DNA from: Eremophila alpestris peregrina
Taxonomy: Eukaryota > Chordata > Aves > Passeriformes > Alaudidae
DNA length: 64,000 nt
Assembly: GCA_009792885.1 (NCBI GenBank)
Contig: WMCF01000156.1
Span: 364,857 to 428,856, forward strand
Reading direction: 5' to 3'
Positions 37,276 through 49,190 of this stretch are shown here, in pieces (the first letter of the stretch is position 1; the number at the start of each line of letters is the position of its first letter). The notes below the pieces were generated by a model. That model worked only from the letters and a program-made list of their open reading frames with translations. It made no database searches and had not been told where the DNA came from. The position numbers and the translations under genes are program-made.

Positions 37276-38729
37276 GGTGGAATACACATTATATCTCTAA
37301 AATGGTGATTATTGACCCTTTATTCACATCTGCCACCAACTGCTGCCTCACTGGCAACTGAAATTAAAGCACCTAAACGCAGGAGCTCCCTGTCTCCCAC
37401 TAATTTATCAGTGATATTCTGTTCTCACTGCTTCACATACTTGCCCTCTGTCATTTTTTCCTCACAGATGGACTTTTGACAACATGTCTGCATTGTCATT
37501 GAAGCTCCACCTCTGTCTTCATATGATGACTTGATTTTACACCATCAAAAATATTTTTGATATTGGGCTTTAAAGAAGCACAGCTACTGCTCTCTGTCAT
37601 ATTGATCAGACTGGATAGTGTCCATTAGCCTCTTCAAGTCCCCTATCTCATGGCCTCTGTTTGGACTAGGTCAAATTTAATATGGCACTTATGCTGAAAA
37701 TAAACCACAAATATAAGAAAACATGACAGAATACTAGAATTAAATAATAACTATTTAAAACTAGATTACTTTAGCCTGTCACCAAAAAATGGTCTAAGGT
37801 TTTGTAATGTTGATCTGCCACATCTTCTGAATCTGTCATTTGTTGTGGTAAAGTACATCTAAAGCCAAAGAACAAAAGCTGAAGTCTGGGATCCTGAGGA
37901 GATGGGTGTGAGGAGATGTTTTTCTGTTTCTGTTATGACTGACTTACACTTCTCCATATCTGACTGATATACGTATAAGCAAAATGGTAACTCCACTCCA
38001 GGTTAAAGCTGTGTGTGCTTGTGTGAGTAGCAGAGTTGAAACCCATTGCTAATCCTGCTTCCAAATTCCATAAACTGCTCGGCTGCTGCAGCTGCACTCT
38101 GACACTTACTGCCGTATTTTGCATCTGATGTGGAAAACATGGACCCCAAGGGTAGTTTTGTCTCCCTCCTCACAATTCCTTTAAACCCCTCTTTCAAGGC
38201 ACGCCGCTGGTTTATGTAAATTATGTAGGTATTGGCAAGATTTTATTGGCGTAGGGATTGCTTATTAACATTTAAGAAAGTTATTTCAGAAGAGATCCTA
38301 AATAAGAATAGCTCAGTTCCATATCTTCCTTTATTTCTCTATTCGTTACATAAAAGGGGAAAACTGTTTATCTATGGATCAGTCACTGTAAGGGGAACAA
38401 TTATGTGGTAATTAACCTTTAGAGTTTAAAAGAACTTAATGATGGCCGGTGATAAACAGAGGGAGATGGGGTGATAACAAGGTTGAAGTGAATGAATGCT
38501 GTACAAAGGGATGCTTTAAAGTGCTTTAGGCAAACTTCAGCGCTTTTAAAATCTGCTAGAAAAAGAGAGGCTTTGTTTTCAGATAGATTGGTATCGAAGA
38601 AAACATTCCGTTTGGGAGCTCATCATGCTTAAGAAAAGAACACCTTTTTGTTTGGTGACATCATTATTTCTCTTTTCTAGAGATTTTTTTTTTTAGATGA
38701 AAACAAAGATGTATCATGTCAGAGCATCT

Positions 38730-38910
38730 GCTGCCGTGTGTGTACTGGAAGAAACTTTTCCTTACACGGTGAACCAGCCTTGGGGGGCTCGGTTTTAACC
38801 GCTGTGGCAATGTAATCTGCACGGTCCGACCCGGCTCCCTTTGGGATGGAGTTTGTAGATCTCTGACCCTTTAGAGTTGAGGATGATCTAGCACCGTGTC
38901 TGGCCGATGT
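38730..38910. promoter_or_regulatory. Local CpG cluster
   Basis: Six CpGs fall within 38767-38833, and further ones lie at about 38735, 38895 and 38904, against a CpG-depleted background. About 500 bases upstream (38200-38480) is an AT-rich stretch with homeodomain/HNF1-like words, such as GGTAATTAACC at 38407-38417. No promoter elements or exon are evident. A small regulatory element is possible, but the sequence alone does not prove it. Confidence 0.25.
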
Positions 38911-41751
38911 GTTTCAGATCCCTTGCTGAGCTGCTGCTGTGGATACCAAGGAGAATTAGGGTGGTCAGCACAGTGGTCCTACAGAAACCTCAAAGAGTTA
39001 TCAAGAACCAGACCCCTGGCCACAGGGCTTTATGCAAGATTGGAGAAGGCAGCTTTTTGCAAAAGAGGACATTTATCTGCCAAACCAAGCTGAAGTTTTG
39101 GGATTAATGTAGCAAGGCAAAGCACAGTACACTTTTTACAGAAAGTCACCCTCTTTTCTGTTTTCCCTAGCAAGCTCTAGGGGATGGCGTTATGAAAATG
39201 GAGTGAGGCATTGTAGGGTAAAAGGGAGAATGTGAGGGCTGAGGAAGAATATAAGAAGAGGTGCAAGGAAGGAATAAACCCACTGTGAAGGATAAACAGG
39301 AAGGGAGGAGGTTTGATTGAAAGGGCAGTCAGCATAAAGTTGAGAAAATATAATCATGACATCCTCTCAATTTACAGATATCTATACTTTTACAAGCTAT
39401 TTTTACAACGTCTCTATGCTCATATTCCTATCTGTATCTTCCCAATATTTTCCCAGTGAAGCTGCATTGCCTTGGTTTCCTCTGGGATGGAGGTAATTTT
39501 CTTCTCAGCAGCTGGTGCAGGGCTGTGCTTTGGATTCAGTATGGGAATAATAAAGGTAACACAGCAATGTTTGGGTTGTTGCAGGGTAATGCTCACCCCA
39601 AGTCCAGGACTTTTCAGCGTCTCATGCTCTGCCAGTGCACAAAAAGCTGGGAGGGAGCACGGCCAGGACAAGTGATCCAAGCTGGCCAATACCAATACCA
39701 AAACCAACATTTGAGACCTTTTTCCATACCTCAGAAAGTTTGTGCATAAACTTGGGGAAGTTTTCTGTGAGGAGCTGATTGCTGCTCAGGGCTGGGCTGG
39801 GCGTTGCTCAGTGCACGGTGAACAATTCTGTTGTGCATCACCCGTTTCCCTAAGGTTTTGTTTCTCTCTCCTTTTCATTACAATCATTATTATTATAATT
39901 TTTATTAGTATACCTTACTTTGTTTCTGTTATGGGACTGTTTTTACCTCAGCCCAAGGGTTTTACTTTTTTTCCCTGATTCTCTACCCCATCCCACCAAC
40001 GAAGGGCAGGGGGAAGGGAGCAAGAGTCTGTAGGGTCCTCACCTACTGGCTGGGGTTAAACCATGAGGTGCAAATTAAAGAAGGAAAAAAAGAAGTGTCA
40101 TCTCCAGCATCAATCAGAGTGAAAGATTAAAACCTTTTCCCCTCATTTCTCCCACTTCTGCCAGTGAAAAATCAGCATGAGGTTTTTATCTGTTATTTTT
40201 CAGTGCAGTATTGGAAAACAATTGCCTTACCAATCGTGGCATATCAGCACGAATGTGCAACACTGAGAATTAGCTAGACCTCTTTGATACAGCAATTACT
40301 GTTTGTCATGGAACTTCTGCACTGGAATACAGAAAATTAAGCAGATCTGTTCCGTGTTTTGTTCTTTTCTTTCCGAAACTACTATAATGAAACATTGTAG
40401 TAGTGGCAACAAATCACAAACGGTAATTTGCACTCACTAGGCAGCCAATTAAAATTCTGTGTAAAGGCATTGGCAAGATAATATTTTCTGTCTAATATCA
40501 CGGATTTTTCCTTAACTTCTCTTGTTCTGGGTGCTTTAAAGTGCTAATGCACTTATCTTTCCAACATTCATTTGCCTGGCTGCCAATAGATTAATTTGGA
40601 GTAAGGCAATGTTTTACATTCTCTTACCAAGTTTCTTCAGTGTGTTGAAAAACACTGATTTATGTACTCTCTAATAGATAGATAAAGCACTCTTTAGTCT
40701 GATGAATATTCCACAGAAATGATTGCATAATGCTTTAAAAATTATTAATTCTTCATCACAAAATTTTTAGTTTTTAATTTGATTTAAAAAAATGCATGAC
40801 TAGAACTGGCATGGTTTGCAGACCACCAAGGATAAACAGACAAATATGCAAAAAGGAAGCCTCGTAATTACCTTTCTACAATACTTTTGGGATCAGCCAG
40901 GCCTTCACTTTTATTAATGCTGCTTCAAAATTCATCAGTGGGGAGATATCTTTGTTGTTCTGTACTTCTCCAAAATGCCACTCTCTGCAAGTCCATTTAT
41001 TTGAACCCTTCTACAGAGTAAAATAAGCTTATTTCTTTTAAATTACACCTCCAGGGAAAATGATTGCTTTTTCTTATAAATGGAGAACTCTGTCCTGCTT
41101 TCAGTGGTGCTGAAAACCATCTTAACATGTGTCAAGTTTTGTTACATGTTTCTTTTGAGACAAAGCACTGATGAGAGAGCTGTCACTGACACTCCAAGAG
41201 ATGCTCACTGGAGAACAGATGCTGTTGCACTGGGCTGTGTCAAGCAGCAGCTCCATGTGTGGAATTCTCCAAGGAGCAAAAATCATTCATACTCGAGCAG
41301 CTTCTACATCCAAAGTGTGGTGTGACCATGCCAGCACCAAAGTGGTTTTCCATAGTCTTTGGGAAAAGTTTTCTCCATGTTGTGCTGCTCAGGAATAAAA
41401 TTCTGTGGTGCTTGAAATAATGAAATCAGATTTTGTATTTTGTGCAGAAGCACAGAATATAAGTAACTGCCAAGTTCTGGGGCAGCAACTGTGTGCAGTG
41501 ATGTCCCTGCTGGTGTGTGACTGGCACAAGTGACTTGGGAAGCCCTCGCCAAAGATGCCTCCTCTCTCTGATTGTCACTTCATGTAACTGGCTCTTCAAG
41601 CTTAGAGAGCAAGAGGCTGACAGAATTACGGGAGCATTGTTTTGGAGTGCCTGGCTCAGAGAGGAGAAGGTAATGTCTGCTGCCAGGCTTAATGCGCCTG
41701 TGAGAAGCCACAGGTTTTTCAGTGGTTCTGACAAGTTTTTAAACCACTGGG

Positions 41752-41765
41752 AAAAAAAAAAAAAA
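41752..41765 (+). repeat. Poly(A) run of 14
   Basis: An A run directly preceded by CCACTGGG. The same eight-base lead precedes the A15 run 919 bases downstream. Confidence 0.85.
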
Positions 41766-42549
41766 GTATCCCACTTAATTGCAAAGCTTATCCTACAGTT
41801 ACTGTTTTTGGAGACTTGCCCAGAAAAATTCCTGTCTCTTTGCACTGTGTCCACACTGTTTTTTCTTACAGCAGTTTCTGTGTTTTCTTCAGCTACAGAT
41901 TCTTAAGTGCAGCCAGAGCTCCTCAGAAGAGGAGCCCAGAGTTCCAGAAAAGCAGTGTTCAGAAAATAATGAGGGTTTGACTTTCCTAAGTATGTCTGAC
42001 AGAGGTTTCAGTCCTTCCTTATGTTTTTTGTTCAGTAGCTTTCTGAGTTGGGAACCTTTGGTCTTGAAAAATAAATCTGTCAGGAGCAGCAAATTATGCT
42101 TAAATCCCTTCCTGTTCTGTTTATGTCTTCTCTGCTATTGTGTCAAGCCTGTTTTATCATATAATTATGACAAAAAACTTGTGGCTTGACACTTGACTTA
42201 ACCATAAAAAAAGTAGTAAGAATTATTTTTTTTTTCTTAAAAGAAGACCTAAACTTTCAGAGAATCCATAAATGTTCAAGCAAAAAAATTTAGCAACTTG
42301 AGAAACTGAAAACTGTGTGTGGTTAAAGCTTAGTATTTCAAATGACAGTAGTGCTGGGAAAGAAATGAGATAAGTGACTAAAATAAATAGCCCTAAACAT
42401 GGCTTATTGGAGCTGGGAGGGAAGGCAAGCTTTAGGATTCCCTGACAACCACTGCAAGAAAATAATCTGATGGAAGTGCAAGGGCTAGTGGCTGTGGGTC
42501 TCACCCACTGCAGGAGATACAACACAAAATTTTAGCCTGTAGTTTATGA

Positions 42550-42800
42550 GGGATGTTTGTGCAGCAGTTTCACAAATCCTCTTTTTTCCTTAAATGTTTT
42601 TTCTGTATCTTTGATCCCTCTATTTGAGCAGCATGTTGACATTTTTTGAAACACAATTGACTCCACTGGGAAAAAAAAAAAAAAACAACCCTCGTATCTT
42701 TCTTCACCTCTGTTTACCTTTTCCTCCATCTCTTAATTCTCTGCATGTTGCTTCTGTCTTTGTCTCTGTTCTCTCCACCTTCATTATTCCTGACCTCCCT
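42550..42800 (+). repeat. Pyrimidine-rich tract, plus strand
   Basis: T and C dominate for about 250 bases on the plus strand apart from the included A run, with repeated TTTC, CTCT and TTCC words. It is similar in nature to the tracts at 36945-37275 and 55880-56130. Confidence 0.5.
42671..42685 (+). repeat. Poly(A) run of 15
   Basis: An A run preceded by CCACTGGG, as at 41752, inside an otherwise pyrimidine-rich stretch. Confidence 0.85.
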
Positions 42801-45251
42801 TGGCTAATCTTGTCCTCTCAGAGTGCCCACAGTCCCCTGGAGATCCTCCTCCTGGCCACGGGAGGTGCTCAGGAGGGCTGTCAAAGCAGAGCAGGGCTGT
42901 TTCATCCAAGGGCTTTTCTTAGGCTTCCTTTGGAACAAGCTTTGAAGGTGAGGTAAATGTCTGCAGGTCATCAGAATATAACTGCTTCCCCAAGTGCTGT
43001 GGGCAGGCAGGGGAGTGACACTGCCACTTGTCAGCTTTTGCACTTCCTTTGGAGCCATGTGATGCTTTGTGTTTGGCTTTTCCTCCCCTCCTGGGGTTGT
43101 GATTACATGATTAAATAGTCTTTCGTTGTTGTTCATTTCATGAAAGCCACTGCTACTCTTTCCTTATATAATTAGAAGGATGGAAATATAATCCTAAAAT
43201 TTTTAATACTGAACCTCAAATATAGAGCAAATTGTTATGTGAGTTTCCATCCACTTTTGATACAGGTTGGAGTAAACTTATTTTAAAAATAATTTAATAA
43301 AGCATAGGGAGTATGGAGGGAAAAGAGATGTCTGCTTTACTGTTATGAGAAGCTGCTATTGAGCCCCTGAAATAATAGCTGTGGTAATATTCTGATACCT
43401 TTGCTAACTCTGATTGCTCCTTCACCATACTGATCTGAAAACAGCGTGTTCAACCAGAAATCTGTGACTTTAGCCCTTGAATACTGTAAAACAGGAATCT
43501 GACAGGTGTGTAGTGACACCTGTGTCCAGGTGTATTTCCTGATTCTCTTCACTTTATCTGCCAGTCTGTGTTTAGGGCAGGAGTTCTGGAGGTTGTGCAG
43601 GCACAATGCTGTGCAATGGACTGAAGGTCCAAACAATCATCAGCAAGGCATCATTAAAAGAAAATTTAATAAACAGACCATAAATACACCAGATAACTAA
43701 ACTGAGATCAACAGTGCGTTCCAATTGTTAATTAGACTGTAGTTTTCCCCCTGCTAATTTTAAAAGTGAAATGATTGCTCAAAACTGGGCTCAACCACAC
43801 TTGAAAAAAATGGAAAAGTTGAGCTAACTTCTACAGTTAATGACACCTGGTGACAAATGAAGACAGAGTATCAGGGAGAAAAAATGGATGAAAGGAAGCT
43901 TGCAAATGTTTATAGGAGCTCCATTTCTGGTCTGCCACTGTCAGGTGTAATAAAAACAGCTAAAAACCTCCATGAACCTTTCAATACTCAGGGAGTGGCT
44001 ACTAAATCTGGGACAGGGCTTGTTCCACCTTAAAGCTGGGTAAATTTTTACTCCTATTCCATGATTATTCTATTAAACAGACATTGAAAGAGCTTCTTTA
44101 GCTGATAGTTCAGAAATGCTTTCTGCTTGCAATGAGAAATGCAGGATCCTACAGATGACAGTATTTCCTGGGTACAGGATGGGAGTGCTCAGGCAGGGCC
44201 TGAAGTGACTGTGACACTTGTCAGATCCTCGCAGGTTCCCACACATGGCACATTCAGCAGCTCTGTGCTGCTTCCAGGTGAGACAAATCCCAGCTATGCA
44301 TCCTCCTTTGCCATTGCTGACTGCCTTGGCAAGGCAGCTGCTTTGGAGAGAAAGTATCCATGACTTCATCTGGCCAGGCTCACAGTTCTGACAGCTGGGA
44401 CATCACACAAGGAAGGGACAGTGCCAGGCACCATCCCTACCTGACCCTTCAGTGTGACCTTTATGGGTAACAAAGATGAATTCCGTCTTGGGTCAAAGTT
44501 TGGAAACTCTGGCTGTCTGAAAGACTTCTTTTTATTGTTATTTTTCTCCCCTCTTTTCCTCTCAAGTCATGCCAGCCTTTGTTTCCATGGCAATAGGAAT
44601 GAAGATCTATTGGCAGCTTGTAGGCAGGCAGCAGATGACAGCTCTCAGTACCAGATTTCAGCACTGACTTTCAAATAACAGTCCTAAGAACCCACTGCAA
44701 TAACAAGCACAAAGATTTTACTACAATATTGTCTCCTCGTCCTTGTCTTACTTTGAAACAGAGAGAAAGTGGATAAAATTATTACTTAGAGAAGTGTTTA
44801 TGCCTCTCTATTGTCAGCTGCTTGCTTGTGCTTTTTGCCTTTAGCCCTGCAGTGTGGGTAGATGTAATTGTGTGCTTTCTATGCAATGCATCCATGATGG
44901 TGCAATTTTTGATCACCAAAGAAGCTATTTGCTACCTCTAAATGGGGAAACGTTTAGGTAAAGAAACTTGCAGAGGCTGAAACATTCCAGGATGCAGAAG
45001 AGAAGAACTTCACAAAACTTTGGTGAGGAATTTAGGATTTCCCATCAAATGTAAAGGAAGGTTCCAAGAAAAATAACTATGAAGAGAGAAGAGGTGATCT
45101 GGGGATGCTCTGAAAAGCTTCCCAGGAAGGAACAGAGCAGTAAAACTCTGTTAAAGAACAGATTTTCACTCTGCTTGTGAGAGTTCCAGGAAAACTGAGT
45201 CAACACCCCTTTGCATATTTTATGAATTTTCCTTTATATGTAGCTTGCACG

Positions 45252-45275
45252 TTTTGCATATAATTTTGCATATAA
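45252..45275 (+). repeat. Perfect 12-bp tandem repeat with octamer-like core
   Basis: TTTTGCATATAA occurs twice head to tail. Each copy contains TTTGCATA, close to the POU-factor octamer in reverse orientation. A third TTTGCATAT lies at 45210-45218. Confidence 0.85.
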
Positions 45276-48200
45276 TCACCCTGTGAAGAGTGAAAACAAA
45301 TTAAATTAAAGTATTTAACTAAATTTCAATGATGCCAGTATTTCACAAGCCTTGTGGAAGCCTCATGCTCACAGAGAAATTTCTAAGCTGTTTTCTTTCG
45401 CATCATTTTGTCATGAATGTCTCCAGGAAGGTCAGTCTGTTAAATCACTTCTCATAAGAGGCATTAAAAGCTATAAATTGTTAATCCTAAACTCTTCTCA
45501 TCTCCAGGACTAAAAAAAATTATAGGTGATGCAGTTCCTGATAAATGCAGACAAAAGGGCAGTGACTTGAGGTTGAATATTCAAATTCACTGACTTCTCT
45601 CTCTGCTTGAATAACTATAAATGAATTCTGCTTTGAATAATTAGAAGTGTTTTGAAGGAAAACAACAAAATGAAAGATTTTGCAATAAGGGGTGAAAAGA
45701 AAAAATAAGGGTGATTGTTCCTGGTTAGGTGGTGCACTGAGATTTTTCATTTTCCCTTGGTGACACTTCTCTGTGGAACCCCAATCTTCTTCATCAGTAT
45801 GAGGAATTCATGTGTGATTACATGATGCCATGGTGCTTCTCTTGGAAAAAAAAGAGGTTTCTGTGAGATTCTAGCTATTACTTGATCTGTTTCTGTATAC
45901 TGCATCTTTAGTTAGTTCCAAAATGCCCCAGAATAACAGGGGAAGTAAACTTTTGTGAGTGCTTCAGCAGAGAGAGGATAAAGATGCCATTTCTGGGTGG
46001 AAAAATGCTTGTTCCACAGGCCAGAATGAAAGCAATTAAAGGATGGTTTACTAATGAGACCCTGAAAATCTGAAATAGTTCTAATTGAGTATTGAAAGGT
46101 AGCATTAAACAAACCAAATACAGCACTGCTGGGCATGTAAGGATGTTGGGAGGCTGATTGTAAAGCTGGAATATGTACTAAAAAAGATCCCTTCTGAGGC
46201 CTGTGTTAAAGGGAATATGATAGATGTTCTGATCAGCTCCCAGTAATGTGAGGGGGAGTACAGATATTGAAGTGAATAATTGTGATATGCTGAACTTATG
46301 CTAATTTGTTAATGTCCAATATGCCTGATTAGAGCATCAGTAGGGCTTCTGTGAAAAGGAAATGAAGAGAAGGAAAAAAACCCCACTTTTGAATAATGAA
46401 GCTTGTTGAAACCACACAAATATTCACTCATCAGCCACCAGTCATTTGTGCTGCAGTTGTGGCTGCAGCTAATAAATACTAGAGCATGGAAGTTTCCATA
46501 CCCTCCTAAACTACATTTCTTCTTGTGTCCAGATTCAACCTTTCCCCCTGAATTCCTTATTTAAAGATGTCACAGTTGTATTTTCTGCTTTTGTCTAGTG
46601 AGGGACTAAAGTAATCTGTATATATGAAAGACCCAATCTCAAGTATTTTTGTACAAGGGAATCTGAAATCCTCCTGTCTTTGGGCATGGAGGAGTTTCTC
46701 AGAGCAACTTGAGTGCTGCAGTTTAAATTCCCTGTCTCCCTGTAGTGTAAAAAGCAGGAGAGATAACACTTCATGGGCTCAGAGGTGGACTTATAAGGAC
46801 ATGTTTTCCCACAAATCCAAATGTTTGTGTTCCTCTGTGCTGAAATGCTTTGTCTCCAACTAATCTGCCAAAGCAGAAAAGCTCTCAGCGTGACTTTGCT
46901 CTCTTTATATTGAGCATGTCTGTAACAGAAGATGGTTCTTTGTGAGGAAGTAGCTAAAATCTTTAATATGCTGAAGATCTTTACACAAAGATGGTGGTAT
47001 TTGTACCAAGGCAATGTGTGAACAAAGTATCAAATGTTATACCAATATTAAACTCTGTTTAACTGATATATCACATTTGGGGCATTTGGGGTCTTTCATT
47101 CTATATTTTTTGCTATTGCTTTGGCTTTGGTTGCTTTGGGGTTTTTTTTTGAGTTTGTAGTGAGCGTCAATCTTTTAATATTTTGGGAAAAAAAATGGAA
47201 CATACTGAGAGAATGCTGAAAGGCTGCAGTGTAAATAAAATCTAAACATTTTAACAGCAAAAATAGGAACTGGATGCTAAACTAGTGTGAGAAAACCAAA
47301 GGCACAAGTCTGGGTGTGTTGGCATTAATTTCCACAGGCCAGCCAGTTAGCTGACATGTGAGAGTTTGTATTAGTGGAGAACAGCCCCAGAGCTCAGTTA
47401 TTTTATTTGTTCTGTAATAACCTGAATTGTGATTCTCTGCTGAGGTTCTGTTAGATTCTCAGCATTTAATGGCCCTTTGAATTAAATGACAATATATGAA
47501 AATGTTTGCACATCTAGGCATCCCTCCTCATGTATTTGAATCTTTATTCTCTTCTTCTGTCTTAGGATGTTTTAACATCTAAAGAAAGAAGAAATTGAAA
47601 GCCACATAAGATTATGTGAAATAACGTTGAGCATCAGGGCTTTTAGGAAACCAAATATGTATATAATACACATTTAAAGCATAAATCAGACTTTTTTATT
47701 TCTCAGGTGCTGTTGGAACAGAGAGAAAAGCCTGAAGCCTATCAAAACTCAGATGTGAAAACCCAGTTCAGTAGCAGGCATCATGAAACTAAATTTTTTT
47801 TCTTTTCTTGTTACACAAAATTCATAGAATTAGAACAAACTATGCCATTGAGATGACAGCTATTCAGAGATATTCTAATGAGGTAGTGCAGGGATGCAGA
47901 ATATATTCATTTCAGGGTGAATTAAGGAATCCTGTTTAGTATTCCAATCCCTAATTTCCCTCACAAAAACACTGATTCCTACTAAAATCCACTGATTTTT
48001 TTTTTTCTGGCACCCTTCAGAGTGATGGTAAAGCAGAGTTTCTATGAATGCATGGAAAAAATTATTTCTAACAATGAGGAAAGTATTTTTGACACCAAAA
48101 TACCAATTTCTGATAAAGCAGCCACTTTAATAGTGGGTTTTCATGAAATAGTGAAAACATCTTAAACCTGTAATTCAACTAAATGTGCTCTAACTTAGAA

Positions 48201-48494
48201 TAGGGAGAGATAAGGATTAAAAAGTACAATTCTATTCTGAATTCCTCACACTTAGAGGAGTTCTGCATAATTACAGTGAGAGCAGTTTCATTACTCTGCT
48301 CACGAGGTATTGTCTTGAAACCAAGATGTAGAGATGTTTCAGGTCATTGGTACAAGCAAGATCCTGAAAATTATAACAAGGGAAAAAAGATGATGATTTA
48401 CTTCTGGGACCTCCAGTATGATTCCAGTCCAGGCAGAGGCTAAGAAATGCCTGCCTACTAGTCAGTTTATTTTGGTATCTCTTTTCCAATGAAG

Positions 48495-48540
48495 TTTTCT
48501 TTTAAAATGAAATGAAATTTCACTTCATTTTAGAAGAAAA
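48495..48540. repeat. 46-bp near-perfect palindrome
   Basis: The two 23-base arms meet without a spacer at TGAAATTTCA (48513-48522). They match at 21 of 23 positions. One mismatch is A opposite C and the other is T opposite G. Outside the arms, partial pairing continues for several bases (CCAATGAAG on the left, TTCCAATG on the right). It may be a folded-back remnant of a small inverted-repeat element, or a cruciform-forming site. Confidence 0.8.
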
Positions 48541-49166
48541 TTCCAATGACATTTTCTTTGAAATGAAGCAGATGTAAATTTCTATAGAACATGTTCTTTG
48601 GTCCCTTTGTTTTTTACTAGTTCTGGACTTTTATTCAGTAGGTCTTAAGTGAAAATCTTAAAATCTGATGAATAAAAAGAAGTTTTTTCCTCTTCTGTGA
48701 TAAAGGACTTCACTCGCTGTGGCTGCATTCAAGGGAAGCTTTGGATTATGATGAATTATATTATTTATTACATAAATTATACTGTATGACAGATTTTCAT
48801 ACTCTCCAGGAAGAACCTATTTCTGCCTTTTTGATTAAGCTACAAGAAAAGCAGTGTAAATCTGTGCTGCACTGAACAAGGATCACACACAGGCATTTAA
48901 ATCACTTAATCTACCATTTAAAGGTGTGTTTCAGGACTGTGTTCTTTTTTGTATTTGCAGTTAGAGGGTGGAACAGATGTGGAAGGCTCAGTCTAACATG
49001 AAATGTTAAATAATCTTTGTTTTTAAGGTATTGTTCACCTAGAGAAAAGAGTTTGTCTGCTGATTCAGATATTTGTTCCTTTTAAATATATTAAAGGTGT
49101 AAAGGATATATTTTGTGGGCATGAGAATGTCCTACTGAAAATTCCACTTGAAATTATTCTCATAAT

Positions 49167-49190
49167 GAATTTAATTTAGAATTTAATTTC
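49167..49190 (+). repeat. 12-bp tandem repeat, two copies
   Basis: GAATTTAATTTA is followed directly by GAATTTAATTTC. It is a small AT-rich tandem duplication. Confidence 0.8.

Noticed and set aside
41426..42189. Overlapping open frames of 129-142 codons on both strands
   Set aside because: Opposite-strand overlap, low-complexity Phe/Leu/Ser runs and an internal poly(A) tract show these are chance frames.
46595..47014. 139-codon minus-strand open frame
   Set aside because: No known homology pattern and no convincing ATG context. A plus-strand frame overlaps it.
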